A stretch of 64,000 nt of DNA from Bacillus bingmayongensis (GCF_000299035.1 NZ_JH921517.1:113317-177316), one strand, 5' to 3'; numbered from the stretch's first letter, positions 11,033 through 21,315 are shown. A program made the numbers and translations. Notes: generated from the letters alone by a model not told the origin.

Positions 11033-11076
11033 TATGGTTTTCTTCTATAATTAAATAGATTTTTATTTAATTATAG
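11007..11076 (+). other. Two hairpins between the CDF gene and recJ
   Basis: An exact 11-bp inverted repeat 11007-11017 / 11025-11035 covers the CDF stop codon and is followed by GGTTTTCTTCT, a weak terminator. A second exact 13-bp AT-only stem 11045-11057 / 11064-11076 follows, without a U-tract after it. Confidence 0.5.
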
Positions 11077-11107
11077 AGATGTTCAATCGTAGTTTGCAGG
11101 ATATTGT

Positions 11108-11149
11108 CACCCCTTAATCTGTCTTGTATAATGGACAGGTTAAGGGGTG
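11108..11149 (+). promoter_or_regulatory. 16-bp inverted repeat enclosing a -10 box and the recJ ribosome site
   Basis: Left arm CACCCCTTAATCTGTC (11108-11123) and right arm GACAGGTTAAGGGGTG (11134-11149) pair along 16 positions with a single G-T. The 10-base loop contains most of TATAAT (11127-11132), and the right arm contains AAGGGGTG, the recJ ribosome site. A transcript from upstream would hide the site; one starting at this -10 would not carry the left arm. Confidence 0.65.
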
Positions 11150-11154
11150 ATTTC

Positions 11155-13494
11155 GTGTTACAACCGAAGACGCGTTGGAAAGAAAAGGCATTTAATGAGG
11201 AACAAGTAGGTGAGTTAGCAAGCAGATTGCAATTATCACCGCTTGTCACTTCGTTATTCCTCGGTAGAGGTTTAGATACAGAAGATAAGATTGTGGGTTT
11301 TTTAAATACAGAAGGGCAAGAATTTCACGATCCATTTTTACTTGAAGGAATGGACCGTACAGTAGAACGTGTAGGGCAAGCCATTCAAAATGGAGAGCAA
11401 ATTTTAATATTCGGGGACTATGATGCGGACGGTGTAAGTAGCACAACCGTTTTATTTCTTGCTCTTCAAGAACTAGGTGCAGATGTTGAGTTCTATATTC
11501 CAAACCGATTTACTGAAGGATATGGACCGAATGAAGAGGCATTTCGCTGGGCACATCGTGCGGGATTTTCTCTTATCATTACTGTTGATACAGGTATCGC
11601 AGCAGTTCATGAGGCGCAGGTAGCAAAAGAGCTTGGTATGGATCTTATTATTACAGATCACCATGAGCCGCCACCAGAACTTCCAGAAGCACTTGCGATT
11701 ATTCATCCGAAGCTAGAAGGCGGCATCTATCCGTTTCATTATTTAGCGGGCGTTGGGGTTGCATTTAAAGTAGCGCATGCACTACTTGGACGTGTACCGG
11801 AGCATTTATTAGAAATTGCAGTGATTGGTACGGTAGCCGATTTAGTGTCTCTTCATGGTGAGAATAGATTGCTCGTACAGCGCGGATTGAAACAAATGCG
11901 AATGACGAAAAATGTTGGTTTAAAAGCATTATTTAAAGTAGCAAATGTTTCACAAAGCGAGATTACGGAAGAAAGCATTGGCTTCTCAATTGCACCGCGT
12001 ATTAATGCAATTGGTCGTTTAGAAGATGCGGCTCCGGCAGTTCACCTTCTTTTATCAGAGGATCCAGAAGAAGCGAAAGAGCTTGCTGAAGAAATTGATG
12101 AGCTGAACAAGCTTCGAAAAGATATTGTAAAGCAAATTACAGAAGAAGCAATTGCAGAGGTGGAAAACAACTACCCGCCAGAGGACAATAAAGTGCTAGT
12201 ACTTGCGAAAGAAGGATGGAATCCAGGTGTAATAGGAATTGTTGCTTCTAAACTAGTAGAGCGTTTTTATCGACCAACAATTGTGTTGTGTATTGATCCT
12301 GAAAAACAAACAGCAAAAGGGTCTGCTCGTAGTATTGCAGGATTTGATTTGTTTGCAAATTTATCAGATTGTAGGGAATTGTTACCTCACTTTGGTGGGC
12401 ATCCAATGGCGGCAGGAATGACGCTTCATATGAATGATGTGGATGAACTGCGCCGCCGTTTAAATGAACAAGCAGATACGATTTTAACGCCCGAAGATTT
12501 TACTCCGATTACAACAGTTGATGCGATTTGCAAAGTGGAGGATGTGACGCTTTCGGCAATTGAAGAAATGCAAAAGCTAGCGCCATTTGGTGTTGGAAAT
12601 CCGAAGCCACGTATCGCAATTAGGGATGCGGAGTTAGAAAGTATTCGTGCGATTGGATCTGATGGTTCTCATTTAAAAATGGCACTTCGTGATGGACAGG
12701 CGACGTTAGATACGATTGGATTTGGATTTGGAGCCTATGCGAAAGAAATTTCGCCAGTTGCTCACGTTTCTGTTGTTGGTGAGGCATCAATTAATGAATG
12801 GAATAATTTCAAAAAACCGCAACTGATGATTCAAGATATTGCGGTAGATGCATGGCAATTATTTGATTGGCGTAGCATGCGTAATGTGGAATCGAACTTA
12901 GCAGAACTTTCGCTAGAAAAAATAACAATGGTGTATTTTTCTGAAGAGGTATTAAATAAATTTTCTCTAGAAGAATATAAAGAACAACTTATGCATGCTT
13001 CAGAAGTGACTGACCTAGATAGTCGTTATATTGTTTTGTTAGATTTACCAAAGTCAACAGATGAATTACGCGGTTTATTTAAGGCGGGATTTCCAGCGCG
13101 AATTTATACGCTGTTTTACCAAGAGAATAATCATTTATTTAGTACGGTTCCAACAAGAGAACATTTTAAATGGTACTATTCCTTTTTACATCAAAAAGCA
13201 CCATTTTCTTTAAGACAACATGGAGAACAACTATGCCGTCATAAAGGCTGGTCAAAAGATACAGTAAATTTCATGACACAGGTGTTTTTTGAGTTAGAAT
13301 TTGTTACAATAAAAGACGGTGTCATTTTTATGGCAGACGAAATGAAAAAGCGTGATTTAATTGAATCGAACACATATCGTGAGAAAATGAACCACTTACA
13401 ATTAGAAAAAGAATTGGTTTATAGCACATATCAACAACTATATACATGGTTTGAAACGATTCGTAATCATAAAGAAGTAGAACAGTTAGGGTAA
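11155..13494 (+). CDS. recJ: Single-stranded-DNA-specific exonuclease RecJ
   Basis: 5'-3' ssDNA exonuclease for recombination and mismatch/base-excision repair. 779 residues from the GTG at 11155, which follows AAGGGGTG at the right spacing; the frame stays open upstream to 11104 but those codons lie in an inverted repeat. DHH-family motifs are present: GDYDADGVSSTT, VDTGIAA, ITDHHEPP and GTVADLVSLHGENR, then DHHA1 with FGGHPMAAGMTL. The long C-terminal extension typical of Bacillus RecJ is intact. apt follows after 47 bases. Confidence 0.96.
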   Translation: MLQPKTRWKEKAFNEEQVGELASRLQLSPLVTSLFLGRGLDTEDKIVGFLNTEGQEFHDPFLLEGMDRTVERVGQAIQNGEQILIFGDYDADGVSSTTVLFLALQELGADVEFYIPNRFTEGYGPNEEAFRWAHRAGFSLIITVDTGIAAVHEAQVAKELGMDLIITDHHEPPPELPEALAIIHPKLEGGIYPFHYLAGVGVAFKVAHALLGRVPEHLLEIAVIGTVADLVSLHGENRLLVQRGLKQMRMTKNVGLKALFKVANVSQSEITEESIGFSIAPRINAIGRLEDAAPAVHLLLSEDPEEAKELAEEIDELNKLRKDIVKQITEEAIAEVENNYPPEDNKVLVLAKEGWNPGVIGIVASKLVERFYRPTIVLCIDPEKQTAKGSARSIAGFDLFANLSDCRELLPHFGGHPMAAGMTLHMNDVDELRRRLNEQADTILTPEDFTPITTVDAICKVEDVTLSAIEEMQKLAPFGVGNPKPRIAIRDAELESIRAIGSDGSHLKMALRDGQATLDTIGFGFGAYAKEISPVAHVSVVGEASINEWNNFKKPQLMIQDIAVDAWQLFDWRSMRNVESNLAELSLEKITMVYFSEEVLNKFSLEEYKEQLMHASEVTDLDSRYIVLLDLPKSTDELRGLFKAGFPARIYTLFYQENNHLFSTVPTREHFKWYYSFLHQKAPFSLRQHGEQLCRHKGWSKDTVNFMTQVFFELEFVTIKDGVIFMADEMKKRDLIESNTYREKMNHLQLEKELVYSTYQQLYTWFETIRNHKEVEQLG

Positions 13495-13541
13495 AGGCCT
13501 TGTATTTACAGACCTTTTATATCTGAGGAGGATTCAGAAAT

Positions 13542-14054
13542 ATGGATTTCAAGCAACATATCGCAATTGTACCGGATTATCCGAAAGAAGGTATCGTGTT
13601 TAAAGACATCACACCTTTAATGAACGATGGGAAAGCATACAAAGCAGCAACAGATGAAATCGTTGCTTATGCGAAAGAAAGAGACATCGATCTTGTAGTA
13701 GGACCAGAAGCACGTGGCTTTATTATCGGTTGTCCAGTTTCATACGCGCTAGAAGTAGGGTTTGCACCAGTTCGTAAATTAGGAAAATTACCTCGTGAAG
13801 TAATTAAAGTTGACTACGGTAAAGAGTATGGAAAAGATGTTTTAACAATCCATAAAGATGCAATTAAACCAGGTCAACGCGTATTAATTACAGATGACTT
13901 ATTAGCTACAGGTGGAACAATCGAAGCGACAATTAAGCTAGTTGAAGAACTTGGCGGAATTGTAGCAGGGATTGCATTCTTAGTAGAACTTACTTACTTA
14001 GATGGCCGCAAAATGTTAGACGGTTATGATGTATTAGTGTTGGAAAAATACTAA
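13542..14054 (+). CDS. apt: Adenine phosphoribosyltransferase
   Basis: Salvages adenine with PRPP to AMP. 170 residues, usual length. The PRPP-binding loop [17 protein letters not shown] (around residues 108-124) and the upstream [12 protein letters not shown] block are intact. GAGGAG precedes the ATG. Lies between recJ and relA, as in B. subtilis, linking purine salvage to (p)ppGpp synthesis. Confidence 0.97.
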   Translation: MDFKQHIAIVPDYPKEGIVFKDITPLMNDGKAYKAATDEIVAYAKERDIDLVVGPEARGFIIGCPVSYALEVGFAPVRKLGKLPREVIKVDYGKEYGKDVLTIHKDAIKPGQRVLITDDLLATGGTIEATIKLVEELGGIVAGIAFLVELTYLDGRKMLDGYDVLVLEKY

Positions 14055-14085
14055 TTATTATATAGGTAAAACTACGGCGATAGAA

Positions 14086-14126
14086 AAAAGTACCCGTGAA
14101 TCTCTTGGAGAGGAGCGGGTACTTTT
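14086..14126 (+). terminator. Terminator after apt
   Basis: AGTACCCG / CGGGTACT stem with a 19-base loop and TTTT tail. Confidence 0.8.
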
Positions 14127-14176
14127 GTATAATTGTACAAAAAAGTATGGTGAAATATCTGTAAAATCTTTTCCTT

Positions 14177-14205
14177 TTCACAATTCACAATCATTAGGTT
14201 ATAAT
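14177..14205 (+). promoter_or_regulatory. Sigma-A promoter of relA
   Basis: TTCACA (14177-14182), 17-base spacer, TATAAT (14200-14205), located after the apt terminator, so relA has its own promoter. A palindrome-like AGAATA/TTATTCT lies just downstream at the likely start site. Confidence 0.65.
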
Positions 14206-14266
14206 GATAGAATAAAATTTATTCTAATGATAAGGGAAAAGTCAATTTTCAATAAAAGGTGATTCG

Positions 14267-16453
14267 ATGGCAAATGAGCAAGTACTAACAGCTGAACAGG
14301 TACTCGAGAAAGCAGGACAATATTTAGCGGACGATGATATTGAACTAGTGGCACGTGCCTATGAATATGCACGTGATGCACATAGGGAGCAATATAGAAA
14401 ATCGGGCGAACCATATATTATTCATCCGATTCAAGTTGCAGGTATTTTAGTTGATTTACACATGGATCCATCTACAGTGTCGGCAGGTTTTTTGCATGAT
14501 GTAGTAGAAGATACCGAAGTTACATTAGAGGATATTGAACGGGAATTTAATAAAGAAATTGCAATGCTTGTTGATGGGGTTACAAAGCTTGGGAAAATTA
14601 AATACAAATCTCATGAACAACAGCAAGCAGAGAACCATCGCAAAATGTTTATTGCAATGGCCCAAGATATTCGTGTTATTTTAATCAAATTAGCTGACCG
14701 TCTTCATAACATGCGTACGCTGAAGCATTTGCCGCAAGAAAAGCAGCGTCGTATTGCAAATGAAACGTTAGAAATTTTTGCACCTTTAGCTCATAGACTC
14801 GGAATTAATACTATTAAATGGGAGCTAGAGGATACAGCGCTTCGCTATTTAAATCCGCAGCAATACTATCGCATTGTTAACTTAATGAAGCGGAAACGTG
14901 CAGAGCGTGAAGAATATTTGGATGAAGTAATGACGGGTATTCGTGACAAACTGAAAGAAGTAGCGATTCAACCTGATATTTCAGGACGTCCAAAACATAT
15001 TTATAGTATTTATCGTAAAATGGCACTTCAAAATAAACAATTTAATGAAATTTATGATTTGTTAGCTGTGCGCGTTGTTGTAAATAGTATTAAAGATTGT
15101 TATGCGGTGCTTGGTATTATCCATACATGTTGGAAACCGATGCCAGGTCGTTTTAAAGATTATATTGCCATGCCGAAAGCGAATCTATATCAATCCCTGC
15201 ATACAACTGTAATTGGTCCAAAGGGTGACCCGCTTGAAGTGCAAATTCGTACGAAAGAAATGCATGAGATTGCGGAGTACGGGATTGCCGCGCACTGGGC
15301 ATATAAAGAGGGGAAAGCTGCAGAAGCAACAGGTACCCTTGAGAAGAAATTAACATGGTTCCGTCAAATATTAGAATGGCAAAATGAAGCTTCTAATGCG
15401 GAAGAATTTATGGAATCATTAAAAATTGATCTGTTCTCCGATATGGTATTCGTCTTTACACCAAAAGGCGATGTCATGGAATTACCACTAGGTTCTGTTC
15501 CAATTGACTTTGCTTACCGTGTCCATTCAGAAATCGGGAATAAAACAATTGGTGCAAAAGTAAATGGTAAAATGGTGACACTTGATTATAAGTTAAAAAC
15601 AGGTGATATCATTGAAATTCTAACGTCTAAACATTCGTATGGACCAAGTCAGGACTGGGTGAAACTTGCCCAAACCTCACATGCGAAAAATAAAATCCGT
15701 CAATTTTTCAAAAAGCAACGCCGCGACGAGAATATCGAAAAAGGTCGCGAGCTTGTTGAAAAAGAGGTGCGTGGCTTAGAGTATGAGATGAAAGAGGTAT
15801 TAGCACCTGACAATTTAAAACGAGTGGCAGAGAAATATAACTTTGCGAACGAAGAAGACATGTTTGCGGCAGTTGGGTATAACGGTATTACAGCTGCACA
15901 AATTGTAACGCGTCTAACGGACAAGTTCCGCAAACAGCGTGAAGAAGAACAAGATATCGTTGAAGTGAAAGAAGTTCGTAAGCCGATGAAAATTCGGAAA
16001 TGGGATTCAGGTGTAAAAGTGAGCGGGGCTGATAATTTATTAATCCGTTTATCGAAATGCTGTAACCCAGTTCCAGGTGATGATATTATCGGATACATTA
16101 CGAAAGGGCGCGGTGTATCAATTCACCGTCGTGATTGCGTCAATGTGCATACAGAAGAAGCGCAAGAACGTTTACTTGAAGTAGAGTGGGAAGGTAGTCC
16201 AGAAAAAGAAATTGAATACAATGTTGATATCGAAATTTCTGGATATGATCGCCGCGGCTTATTGAATGAAGTTCTGCAAGCTGTTACAGAAACGAAAACA
16301 TATATTTCAGCTGTTTCGGGTAGAAGTGACCGCAATAAAATGGCGACAATCAATATGTCTATTTCCATTCGTAATTTACATCATTTGAAAAAAGTCGTAG
16401 AGCGTATTAAACAAGTTCCAGAAATTTACGCGGTACGCCGCATGATGCATTAA
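14267..16453 (+). CDS. relA: Bifunctional (p)ppGpp synthetase/hydrolase RelA
   Basis: Makes and degrades the stringent-response alarmone. 728 residues. The HD hydrolase domain is intact (H53, H77-D78, E81-D82 in [12 protein letters not shown]), so this is the bifunctional Rel form. The synthetase domain follows ([51 protein letters not shown]), then TGS (about 400-460), a conserved-cysteine region ([11 protein letters not shown]) and a C-terminal ACT domain. AAAGGTGATTCG precedes the ATG. dtd follows after 17 bases. Confidence 0.97.
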   Translation: MANEQVLTAEQVLEKAGQYLADDDIELVARAYEYARDAHREQYRKSGEPYIIHPIQVAGILVDLHMDPSTVSAGFLHDVVEDTEVTLEDIEREFNKEIAMLVDGVTKLGKIKYKSHEQQQAENHRKMFIAMAQDIRVILIKLADRLHNMRTLKHLPQEKQRRIANETLEIFAPLAHRLGINTIKWELEDTALRYLNPQQYYRIVNLMKRKRAEREEYLDEVMTGIRDKLKEVAIQPDISGRPKHIYSIYRKMALQNKQFNEIYDLLAVRVVVNSIKDCYAVLGIIHTCWKPMPGRFKDYIAMPKANLYQSLHTTVIGPKGDPLEVQIRTKEMHEIAEYGIAAHWAYKEGKAAEATGTLEKKLTWFRQILEWQNEASNAEEFMESLKIDLFSDMVFVFTPKGDVMELPLGSVPIDFAYRVHSEIGNKTIGAKVNGKMVTLDYKLKTGDIIEILTSKHSYGPSQDWVKLAQTSHAKNKIRQFFKKQRRDENIEKGRELVEKEVRGLEYEMKEVLAPDNLKRVAEKYNFANEEDMFAAVGYNGITAAQIVTRLTDKFRKQREEEQDIVEVKEVRKPMKIRKWDSGVKVSGADNLLIRLSKCCNPVPGDDIIGYITKGRGVSIHRRDCVNVHTEEAQERLLEVEWEGSPEKEIEYNVDIEISGYDRRGLLNEVLQAVTETKTYISAVSGRSDRNKMATINMSISIRNLHHLKKVVERIKQVPEIYAVRRMMH

Positions 16454-16470
16454 TAAGGAGTGTATTCGGT

Positions 16471-16911
16471 ATGAGAGTTGTCTTGCAACGATCAAAGGAA
16501 GCGTCTGTTACAGTAGATGGTGAAATTGTAGGACAAATTCCGTTCGGTTTAACATTGCTAGTTGGTATTACTCACGAAGATACAGAAAAAGATGCAACAT
16601 ATATTGCTGAAAAGATTGCAAATTTACGTATTTTTGAAGGTGAGAACGGGAAGATGAACCATTCTGTACTAGATATGAAGGGACAAGTTCTTTCTATTTC
16701 ACAATTTACATTGTACGGAGATTGTCGTAAAGGGAGACGCCCAAACTTTATGGACGCTGCGAAACCAGACTATGCAGAGAACTTGTATGATTTCTTCAAT
16801 GAAGAACTTCGTAAACAAGGGTTACACGTAGAAACGGGACAATTCGGAGCAATGATGGATGTTTCTTTAATTAATGATGGTCCGGTGACCTTAATTTTGG
16901 AAAGTAAATAA
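16471..16911 (+). CDS. dtd: D-aminoacyl-tRNA deacylase
   Basis: Hydrolyses D-aminoacyl-tRNAs and mischarged glycyl-tRNA-Ala. 146 residues, full length. Hallmarks: [21 protein letters not shown] and the C-terminal [11 protein letters not shown] carrying the cross-subunit Gly-cisPro motif (here GPV). Ribosome site AAGGAGTG. Co-transcribed with relA and followed by a terminator. Confidence 0.96.
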   Translation: MRVVLQRSKEASVTVDGEIVGQIPFGLTLLVGITHEDTEKDATYIAEKIANLRIFEGENGKMNHSVLDMKGQVLSISQFTLYGDCRKGRRPNFMDAAKPDYAENLYDFFNEELRKQGLHVETGQFGAMMDVSLINDGPVTLILESK

Positions 16912-16917
16912 TGTGAT

Positions 16918-16948
16918 GAAGAGAGGATTAGAGAATCCTCTCTTTTTT
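16918..16948 (+). terminator. Terminator after dtd
   Basis: GAGAGGATT / AATCCTCTC stem, AGAG loop, T6 tail. Confidence 0.92.
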
Positions 16949-17086
16949 GGTCTTTATGGAATAATTCGTAACTTTATACTATGATTGTTTAAAAAAATAA
17001 ATTTAGAAGTGTTAGTGTGTATATGAAATGAATGTATTCAACTCACTATGGAAGAAGGGGAACTGGAAATAGGGAGATGATGCACA

Positions 17087-17419
17087 ATGCTTCAAGAAAT
17101 GAATATAGCTTTACGTTTTGTGTTAGAGTTATGTAGCTTTGGCACTATAGGGTATTGGGGATTTCGGATGGGGAAAATGCCTGCTATAAAAATTTCATTT
17201 GCGATTATTCTTCCACTTATTGTAGCTATTATATGGGGATTATTTGGAGCGCTAGGAACAACGTGGCGATTACAAGATACATTACATCTAGTGTTAGAAA
17301 TTATGATTTTTGGATTAGGCGTTGTAGCACTCTATCACTTAAAATATGTTACTTTAGCGACTGTATTAGCCGTCATCATTATTATTAACAGTAGCCTTAT
17401 GTATATATGGGAGCAGTAG
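17087..17419 (+). CDS. YrdB / DUF2568 family membrane protein
   Basis: 110 residues with four hydrophobic helices, starting NIALRFVLELCSFGTIGYWGFRMG, which matches the YrdB (DUF2568) family of small membrane proteins. Function unknown. GGGAGATGATGCAC precedes the ATG. In B. subtilis the slot between dtd and hisS holds the amidase gene lytH instead, so this is a difference from that genome. Confidence 0.8.
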   Translation: MLQEMNIALRFVLELCSFGTIGYWGFRMGKMPAIKISFAIILPLIVAIIWGLFGALGTTWRLQDTLHLVLEIMIFGLGVVALYHLKYVTLATVLAVIIIINSSLMYIWEQ

Positions 17420-17453
17420 TGTTCTCCTTTTTGATTTCGTGTATAACTGGCGT

Positions 17454-17493
17454 ATCAATATGGAACAATAGAAATAAAAACATCCATATTGAT
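17454..17493 (+). other. Inverted repeat ahead of the 58-codon gene
   Basis: ATCAATATGG (17454-17463) and CCATATTGAT (17484-17493) form an exact 10-bp stem with a 20-base loop, ending just before the ribosome site GAGGGA of the next gene. Possible weak terminator of the YrdB gene or an operator. Confidence 0.45.
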
Positions 17494-17509
17494 TGTGAGG
17501 GATACACGT

Positions 17510-17686
17510 ATGCGCATGAATGAAAAAGGACACTCTGCTACGAATGGTGCAAATCAATTGTTTAACGTGAATTTTCATGAGTTTATTGCAAGAGAACAAA
17601 ATAATACTTCTATGGAACTCGCTTCTGAATTTGGCATTTCATTACAAGATGTAAAACGCTTAAAGAAGCAGATTGAACGCTCCTAG
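17510..17686 (+). CDS. Small protein with a helix-turn-helix-like C-terminus
   Basis: 58 residues from the ATG at 17510, which follows GAGGGA at eight bases. An in-frame TTG at 17489 is too far from any ribosome site. The second half (MELASEFGISLQDVKRLKKQIERS) reads like a sigma-70 region-4 or similar HTH. B. subtilis has a comparable small gene near lytH/hisS. Function unknown. It is followed directly by the hisS promoter. Confidence 0.65.
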   Translation: MRMNEKGHSATNGANQLFNVNFHEFIAREQNNTSMELASEFGISLQDVKRLKKQIERS

Positions 17687-17691
17687 GACAC

Positions 17692-17720
17692 TTGACAATC
17701 GCTCTGAACAAACGTATAGT
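17692..17720 (+). promoter_or_regulatory. Sigma-A promoter of the hisS-aspS operon
   Basis: Perfect TTGACA (17692-17697), 17-base spacer, TATAGT (17715-17720). It starts six bases after the preceding stop codon and drives the T-box leader. Confidence 0.85.
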
Positions 17721-17726
17721 AATTTT

Positions 17727-18003
17727 ATATTTACATATGAAGAGAACCGATGATAGAGAAGAGTAGATGAGATACACATGAAAAGAGAAGAAATGTCCTA
17801 GGCTGAAAACATTTCTACATGATGACTGATCGAATGACACTCTGTAGGTTTCAACTTGAACGGCATCGATGCTTAGTAGAGGTGAACGCAAGTTTAAGCG
17901 TTATTAAAAAAGTGGAAGCATACGTGCTTCAATTAGGGTGGCACCACGGGTATAATACTCTCGTCCCTACTGGATAATCAGTAGAGGCGGGAGTTTTTTT
18001 ATT
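17727..18003 (+). promoter_or_regulatory. T-box leader of hisS-aspS
   Basis: Binds uncharged tRNA and allows read-through. The T-box sequence AGGGTGGCACCACGGG is at 17935-17950. It is preceded by the stem III hairpin GAAGCA/TGCTTC and followed by a terminator (17957-18000, ACTCTCGTCCCTACTG ... GGCGGGAG then T7). Stem I carries the AG-rich side and the distal AGAAATGT/ACATTTCT helix. In the specifier region GAATGACACTCTG (17832-17844), the position equivalent to the specifiers of the other leaders here reads GAC (Asp, 17836-17838), overlapping CAC (His, 17838-17840). Confidence 0.93.
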
Positions 18004-18040
18004 TTTAATAAGATTAAAACAATTTGAGGAGGAACTGAAT

Positions 18041-19312
18041 ATGTCTATTCAAATCCCACGCGGAACGCAAGATATTCTTCCAGGTAGTGTTGAGTTATGG
18101 CAGTATATCGAAGGGCAAGCACGCGAAATTTGCCGTCGTTACAACTATAAAGAAATTCGTACACCAATTTTCGAGCACACAGAATTATTTTTACGTGGTG
18201 TTGGTGATACAACAGATATCGTTCAAAAAGAAATGTACTCATTCCAAGATCGTGGCGAGCGTAGCTTAACACTTCGTCCAGAAGGAACAGCTCCTGTTGT
18301 ACGTTCTTACGTTGAAAACAAAATGTACGGTGATGCAACGCAGCCAACGAAATTATATTACATTGGTCAAATGTTCCGTTATGAAAGACCACAAGCAGGT
18401 CGCTATCGTCAATTCGTACAATTCGGTATCGAAGCAATCGGTAGTAATGACCCAGCAATCGATGCAGAAGTAATTGCGCTTGCTGTAGAATTCTACCGCG
18501 GCATGGGCTTAAAAAATATTAAAGTTGTTCTAAATAGTTTAGGTGATCCAGCGAGCCGTCAAGCGCACCGTGAGGCGCTAATCGCTCACTTTGAACCTCG
18601 CATCGGTGAGTTCTGTTCTGATTGCCAATCTCGTTTAGAAAAAAATCCACTTCGCATTTTAGACTGTAAGAAGGATCGTGATCATGAATTAATGAGCACA
18701 GCACCATCTATTACAGAATACTTAAACGAAGAATCAACAGCGTACTATGAAAAAGTACAAGAGCTATTAACAATGATGGGTGTTCCATTTGAAAAAGATC
18801 CAAATCTAGTACGTGGTTTAGATTACTATCAGCACACTGTATTTGAAATTATGAGTGAAGCAGACGGTTTCGGTGCAATCACGACATTAAGCGGTGGTGG
18901 TCGCTATAACGGTCTTGTACAAGAAATCGGCGGTCCAGAAATGCCTGGTATCGGTTTTGCAATGAGTATCGAGCGTTTAATTATGGCGCTAAAAGCTGAA
19001 AATATCGAATTGCCAATTGAACATAACATTGATTGCTATGTTGTAGCACTTGGAGACAAAGCGAAAGATCACGCTGCAAAAGTTGCGTTTGATCTTCGTA
19101 AGGCTGGGTTATCAGTTGAAAAAGATTATTTAGATCGCAAAATGAAAGCGCAATTTAAATCAGCAGATCGTCTAAATGCGAAATATGTAGCTGTATTAGG
19201 AGAAGATGAGTTAGATAAAGGCATCATTAACTTAAAAGATATGGCAACAGGTGAGCAAGAAGAAGTAGCATTAGACGTATTTGCTTCATATGTAGCAGAA
19301 AGATTAATATAG
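18041..19312 (+). CDS. hisS: Histidyl-tRNA synthetase
   Basis: Class II synthetase charging tRNA-His. 423 residues. Motif 1 lies in the N-terminal 60 residues ([24 protein letters not shown]). Motif 2 is [23 protein letters not shown], and the histidine-specific block is [13 protein letters not shown]. Motif 3 is [29 protein letters not shown], and an anticodon-binding domain follows from about residue 325. GAGGAGGAACTGAAT precedes the ATG. First gene of the operon with aspS, 12 bases upstream. Confidence 0.97.
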   Translation: MSIQIPRGTQDILPGSVELWQYIEGQAREICRRYNYKEIRTPIFEHTELFLRGVGDTTDIVQKEMYSFQDRGERSLTLRPEGTAPVVRSYVENKMYGDATQPTKLYYIGQMFRYERPQAGRYRQFVQFGIEAIGSNDPAIDAEVIALAVEFYRGMGLKNIKVVLNSLGDPASRQAHREALIAHFEPRIGEFCSDCQSRLEKNPLRILDCKKDRDHELMSTAPSITEYLNEESTAYYEKVQELLTMMGVPFEKDPNLVRGLDYYQHTVFEIMSEADGFGAITTLSGGGRYNGLVQEIGGPEMPGIGFAMSIERLIMALKAENIELPIEHNIDCYVVALGDKAKDHAAKVAFDLRKAGLSVEKDYLDRKMKAQFKSADRLNAKYVAVLGEDELDKGIINLKDMATGEQEEVALDVFASYVAERLI

Positions 19313-19324
19313 GGGGAACTTATA

Positions 19325-21100
19325 GTGGCTGAAAGAACACATGTATGTGGAAAAGTAACAGTAGAAGCAGTTGGACAAACAGTTCAATTAAAAGGTTGGG
19401 TACAAAAGCGCCGTGACTTAGGTGGATTAATTTTCATCGACTTACGTGACCGCACAGGTATCGTACAAGTTGTATTTAACCCAGAAACATCTAAAGAAGC
19501 ACTAGAAGTAGCAGAAACAATTCGTAGCGAATACGTACTGCACGTAGAAGGTACAGTTGTAGAACGCGGCGCTGGTGCAATCAATGAAAACATGGCAACA
19601 GGACGCATTGAAGTACACGGGGCGAAAGTAAATGTATTAAATGCAGCAAAAACAACGCCAATTATTATCGCAGATGACACAGATGCATCAGAAGATGTTC
19701 GTTTAAAATATCGTTATTTAGATTTACGTCGCCCCGTTATGTATAACACATTCAAAATGCGTCACGACGTAACAAAAACAATTCGTAATTTCTTAGATTC
19801 AGAAGAGTTCTTAGAAGTTGAAACACCAATCTTAACAAAGAGTACACCAGAAGGAGCACGTGACTATTTAGTACCAAGCCGTGTGCATGAAGGTGAATTT
19901 TATGCATTACCTCAATCTCCGCAGCTATTTAAACAGCTTCTTATGGTCGGCGGATTTGAACGTTATTATCAAGTAGCTCGTTGTTTCCGTGATGAAGATT
20001 TACGTGCGGATCGCCAACCAGAATTCACACAAATTGATATCGAGGCATCATTCTTAACGCAAGAAGAAATTCTAGAAATGATGGAACGCATGATGACGAA
20101 AGTTATGAAAGATGCAAAAGGTGTAGAGGTTAACGCGCCATTCCCTCGTATGACATATGCTGATGCAATGGCTCGCTATGGTTCTGATAAACCGGATACA
20201 CGCTTTGCGATGGAGCTTACTGACCTATCTGAATTCGCAGCAGGTTGCGGCTTTAAAGTATTCACAAGCGCTGTAGAAAGCGGTGGACAAGTAAAAGCAC
20301 TTAATGCAAAAGGTGCAGCGAGCAAATATTCTCGTAAAGATATCGATGCATTAACTGAATTTGTAAAAGTATACGGTGCAAAAGGTCTAGCTTGGTTAAA
20401 AGTTGAAGAAGATGGCTTAAAAGGACCAATTGCGAAATTCTTCGGTGAAGAAGATGCAAACGTACTAATGCGTACATTAGAAGCGAATGCTGGTGACTTA
20501 TTACTATTCGTTGCTGATAAGAAGAGTGTTGTTGCAGATAGCTTAGGCGCACTTCGTTTACGTTTAGGTAAAGAGCTTGAGTTAATTGACGAAAGCAAAT
20601 TTAACTTCCTATGGGTAACTGACTGGCCACTTCTTGAGTACGATGAAGATGCAGATCGTTACTTCGCAGCTCATCACCCATTCACAATGCCATTCCGTGA
20701 AGATGTTGAGCTATTAGAAACAGCACCAGAAAAAGCACGTGCGCAAGCATATGACCTTGTATTAAACGGCTATGAGCTTGGTGGTGGATCACTTCGTATT
20801 TACGAGCGTGATGTACAAGAAAAAATGTTCAAAGCACTTGGATTCTCACAAGAAGAAGCGCAAGAACAATTCGGTTTCTTATTGGAAGCATTCGAATATG
20901 GTACACCACCACATGGCGGGATTGCACTAGGTTTAGACCGTCTTGTAATGTTACTTGCAGGTCGTACAAACCTTCGCGATACAATTGCATTCCCGAAAAC
21001 AGCAAGCGCAAGCTGCTTATTAACAGATGCGCCAAGCCCAGTTGCAGGAGCGCAGCTTGAAGAGCTTAACTTGCAATTAAATATAAAAGAAGAGAAGTAA
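19325..21100 (+). CDS. aspS: Aspartyl-tRNA synthetase
   Basis: Class IIb synthetase charging tRNA-Asp. 591 residues with GTG start (19325) after AGGGGGAA. An N-terminal OB-fold anticodon domain (about 1-105) precedes the catalytic core with [20 protein letters not shown] (motif 2) and [11 protein letters not shown] (motif 3). The bacterial GAD insertion lies between about 290 and 415. Shares the T-box leader with hisS and ends at a strong terminator. Confidence 0.97.
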   Translation: MAERTHVCGKVTVEAVGQTVQLKGWVQKRRDLGGLIFIDLRDRTGIVQVVFNPETSKEALEVAETIRSEYVLHVEGTVVERGAGAINENMATGRIEVHGAKVNVLNAAKTTPIIIADDTDASEDVRLKYRYLDLRRPVMYNTFKMRHDVTKTIRNFLDSEEFLEVETPILTKSTPEGARDYLVPSRVHEGEFYALPQSPQLFKQLLMVGGFERYYQVARCFRDEDLRADRQPEFTQIDIEASFLTQEEILEMMERMMTKVMKDAKGVEVNAPFPRMTYADAMARYGSDKPDTRFAMELTDLSEFAAGCGFKVFTSAVESGGQVKALNAKGAASKYSRKDIDALTEFVKVYGAKGLAWLKVEEDGLKGPIAKFFGEEDANVLMRTLEANAGDLLLFVADKKSVVADSLGALRLRLGKELELIDESKFNFLWVTDWPLLEYDEDADRYFAAHHPFTMPFREDVELLETAPEKARAQAYDLVLNGYELGGGSLRIYERDVQEKMFKALGFSQEEAQEQFGFLLEAFEYGTPPHGGIALGLDRLVMLLAGRTNLRDTIAFPKTASASCLLTDAPSPVAGAQLEELNLQLNIKEEK

Positions 21101-21107
21101 GAAGGAG

Positions 21108-21145
21108 TCCTAGATGGTTATACTAAAGCCATCTAGGATTTTTTT
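21108..21145 (+). terminator. Terminator after aspS
   Basis: TCCTAGATGG / CCATCTAGGA exact 10-bp stem, 11-base loop, T7. Confidence 0.93.
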
Positions 21146-21152
21146 AGAGGAC

Positions 21153-21285
21153 GTTCAAAAAATCCGGTGAAGATAGCAACCAGATTTCTTCGCTAGTCTG
21201 GTTACTTGTGTAGTCCATCTACACTCCGTATCCTTCAGGCTTCTGCCTCTCAAACAACTCGGATCTCTATATTCTTTTTTGAAAC
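21153..21285. ncRNA. Candidate structured RNA in the aspS-tcdA gap (6S-like position)
   Basis: The ends pair: GTTCAAAAAA (21153-21162) with TTTTTTGAAAC (21275-21285), and ATCCG (21162-21166) with CGGAT (21260-21264). Inside are TGAAGATA (21168-21175) with TATCCTTCA (21229-21237), and hairpins at 21178-21203 (AACCAGA/TCTGGTT), 21208-21224 (GTGTAG/CTACAC) and 21237-21248 (AGGC/GCCT). B. subtilis encodes the 6S-1 RNA (bsrA) between aspS and yrvM (tcdA). A minus-strand CCGACT-17-TATACA (21302-21330) would start ten bases before the closing stem, but the match is weak and the strand is unsettled. 133 nt is short for 6S (about 190). Confidence 0.4.
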
Positions 21286-21315
21286 AAGTATTTTTAGGAT
21301 TTGTATAACTTTTTC

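Noticed and set aside
11104-13494. RecJ started at ATG 11104
   Set aside because: The 17 extra codons lie in the inverted repeat and lack an upstream ribosome site; GTG 11155 has one.
15700-16098. 132-codon minus-strand frame inside relA
   Set aside because: Antisense shadow; no ribosome site and relA is intact.
20176-20598. 140-codon minus-strand frame inside aspS
   Set aside because: Antisense shadow rich in Ser/Ala; aspS is complete on the plus strand.
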